Below, in pieces: positions 5,338-6,513 of a stretch of 6,513 bases of DNA. Below the pieces are notes generated by a model, which had not been told where the DNA came from, searched no databases, and saw nothing but the letters and a program-made list of their open reading frames with translations. The DNA comes from Hyphomicrobium sp. (GTDB lineage: Bacteria; Pseudomonadota; Alphaproteobacteria; Rhizobiales; Hyphomicrobiaceae). Made by a program: the position numbers and the translations under genes. The stretch is from positions 1-6,513 of the forward strand of contig JAUVPN010000159.1 of the NCBI GenBank assembly GCA_030598645.1, in the 5' to 3' direction. Every line of letters starts with the position of its first letter. Within the stretch, counting starts at the first letter, position 1.

Positions 5338-6315
5338 TTACCTCACCCCGCGCCCCAACCGCCACATCTCTTCCTCAACGCGGATGTCCGCCAAGATGCG
5401 GTCGATGAGCAGGCACGTGCGCTTGAACAGTTCTGACCCGCGCCGGTAGTCGGCGGGGGCGAAGAAATCGCAGCGGCCGGCCTTGAACAGGTCAACGCAC
5501 TTTCTCTTGGCCTTGCCTGGAGGATAGACGGCAACAGCGTGCCCGCCATTCTTGCGCGTCACCGCCATGGAGGGTACGTCGGTGTCGCCGTCGCCAAAAT
5601 AGACCATGTTGAAAAAGGGAATGGGGCGCGCGTCTTCGGGCATGTGTTCGTTGATGTTATCGCCTAAGTCCTCAATGCCCTTGTTGATGCGAAACAAGTA
5701 CTGCGTCTTTGTGGTGTCGGTGATGACGCGCTTGGGATAGGGCATGTCGTAGGCCTCAAACCAGTATTCAGAGGCGAACACGTTGTGGAAGCTTTTGTAG
5801 ATGCGCGTGCCCTCGATGATCTCGGTGAGCCCCGATGAGATGAGATAGTGGCGCAAGGTGACGCCGTGCGTTTCCGCGCGCAGCTTGACGTAGTCGCCAA
5901 TGGCGTCGAACCAGTCCTCCACGCCGGGGTAGAGCTCAACGTTGCGCCCTTGCGCGACGAGATCCTTGCGGTCGATACGCACGCCGGCTTCCTTCGCCTT
6001 CTTGTAGAGCAAGTGCATGTAGGTGATGAGGGCATCTGCGCCTTGCTCTTTTGCCAAGCGGTTGGACTCTTTCCAGAAGGCGGCCGCGTCCTGTCCAATG
6101 TGCGGCAAGAAGGCGTAGTCCTGCATGGGGCGCGGGGACAGCGTGCCGTCGAAATCGTAAACGAGCGCAATGGTCTTTTTGCCGAAGACGGCCTTGGGCG
6201 CAGAGTGCGGCTTTGAGCGGCCCCGCGGCTTAGACTTGGTGCGTGACTTCGATCGGGAGCGCGGGCTCAGCTCCTCGGCCTTACTTGGCACGCGATCGGA
6301 GATGCGCTCGACCAT
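5338..6315 (-). CDS. HAD-superfamily hydrolase (phosphoserine-phosphatase-like) with basic N-terminal tail
   Basis: From ATG 6315 the protein has 325 residues. The frame stays open to the right edge, with a TTG at 6420, but 6315 is the first ATG and has GGGAG about 8 bases upstream. HAD motif I is VYDFDGTLSP (52-61; Asp54 nucleophile, Asp56 acid), motif II is LISSGL (158-163), a lysine in the TTKTQYLFRINKG stretch (201-213) is the motif III candidate, and motif IV is VYFGDGDTDVPSM (238-250; Asp242 and Asp246 for magnesium). The insert between motifs I and II is mostly helical, like a C1 cap. By family it should remove phosphate from a small substrate in the cytoplasm; the substrate is unknown. 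Residues 17-36 form a Ser/Arg/Lys/Pro-rich basic tail that looks disordered and is not part of the HAD fold. There is no close functional partner. Confidence 0.88.
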   Translation of the reverse strand: MVERISDRVPSKAEELSPRSRSKSRTKSKPRGRSKPHSAPKAVFGKKTIALVYDFDGTLSPRPMQDYAFLPHIGQDAAAFWKESNRLAKEQGADALITYMHLLYKKAKEAGVRIDRKDLVAQGRNVELYPGVEDWFDAIGDYVKLRAETHGVTLRHYLISSGLTEIIEGTRIYKSFHNVFASEYWFEAYDMPYPKRVITDTTKTQYLFRINKGIEDLGDNINEHMPEDARPIPFFNMVYFGDGDTDVPSMAVTRKNGGHAVAVYPPGKAKRKCVDLFKAGRCDFFAPADYRRGSELFKRTCLLIDRILADIRVEEEMWRLGRGVR

Positions 6316-6513
6316 GATGGGTGCTCCCGGCTCTACGACGTGCAGAAACGGACCATCGCGTGATTCGGGTGACAGATTGAAGGCGCGGGCAGGCCCGGTA
6401 AACAGGGTGTTTCCCGTCAATGGCAGCGCGTTTTGACGCCGTTTCCTTGCGGCACGGCGGGGATGGGCCTCTTGCAGACGTTGGCGGGAGCAACGGCGCA
6501 GGACGCATCGAGC
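6316..6513. other. Upstream region of the HAD gene to the right edge
   Basis: It should contain the HAD promoter, but no convincing -35/-10 pair is visible. The HAD frame stays open through it with an Arg-rich translation that does not look like real protein. On the plus strand an ATG at 6463 opens a frame to the edge, too short to judge. Confidence 0.4.

Noticed and set aside
6463..6513. Possible start of a plus-strand gene (M-G-L-L-Q-T-L-A-G)
   Set aside because: Only 17 codons fit before the edge and the GGCGGGG ahead is too close to the ATG to be a normal ribosome site, so it cannot be supported.
1..6513. tRNA, rRNA, CRISPR arrays, insertion sequences, transposase or integrase genes
   Set aside because: None were seen on either strand; no regular repeat-spacer pattern, terminal inverted repeats or target duplications flank the lower-GC cassette.

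Overview
The window looks like chromosomal DNA of a GC-rich alphaproteobacterium, most likely Hyphomicrobiales. This is inferred from the style of the proteins (small helical protein, Cys-spaced periplasmic protein, GT2 enzyme with an N-terminal membrane anchor, HAD phosphatase); no marker gene proves it. Hand-counted 60-base lines give about 62% GC in the flanking genes but only about 47-52% in the block at 4034-5248.

Layout, left to right. (1) 1-518, minus: the N-terminal part of a membrane glycosyltransferase family 2 protein, cut by the left edge; its 5' end has broken reading frames. (2) 757-1656, plus: an orphan periplasmic family-3 solute-binding protein, divergent from the glycosyltransferase, followed by a GC hairpin. 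(3) 1746-1949, minus: a 67-residue helical protein of unknown function. (4) 2133-3404, plus: an exported CapA/PGA_cap-type protein with a strong hairpin in its leader. (5) 3432-3695, minus: an 87-residue exported protein with four spaced cysteines, convergent with the CapA-like gene. (6) 3696-4033: gene-free, with small inverted and direct repeats and a G-rich tract. (7) 4034-5248, minus: a lower-GC two-gene cassette, a DUF488 protein followed by a partner of about 259 residues that a single missing base splits into two reading frames. (8) 5338-6315, minus: a HAD-superfamily phosphatase with a basic Ser/Arg/Lys-rich N-terminal tail.

Most genes are single units pointing in different directions, with no long operon. 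Three encode exported proteins (binding protein, CapA-like, four-Cys protein), and the membrane glycosyltransferase and CapA-like protein could both act on the cell surface, but nothing here joins them in one pathway. The only tight genetic unit is the DUF488/partner pair, whose genes overlap and share a base composition unlike the rest. It is the best candidate for an undescribed two-protein system, although in this copy the partner gene is frameshifted.
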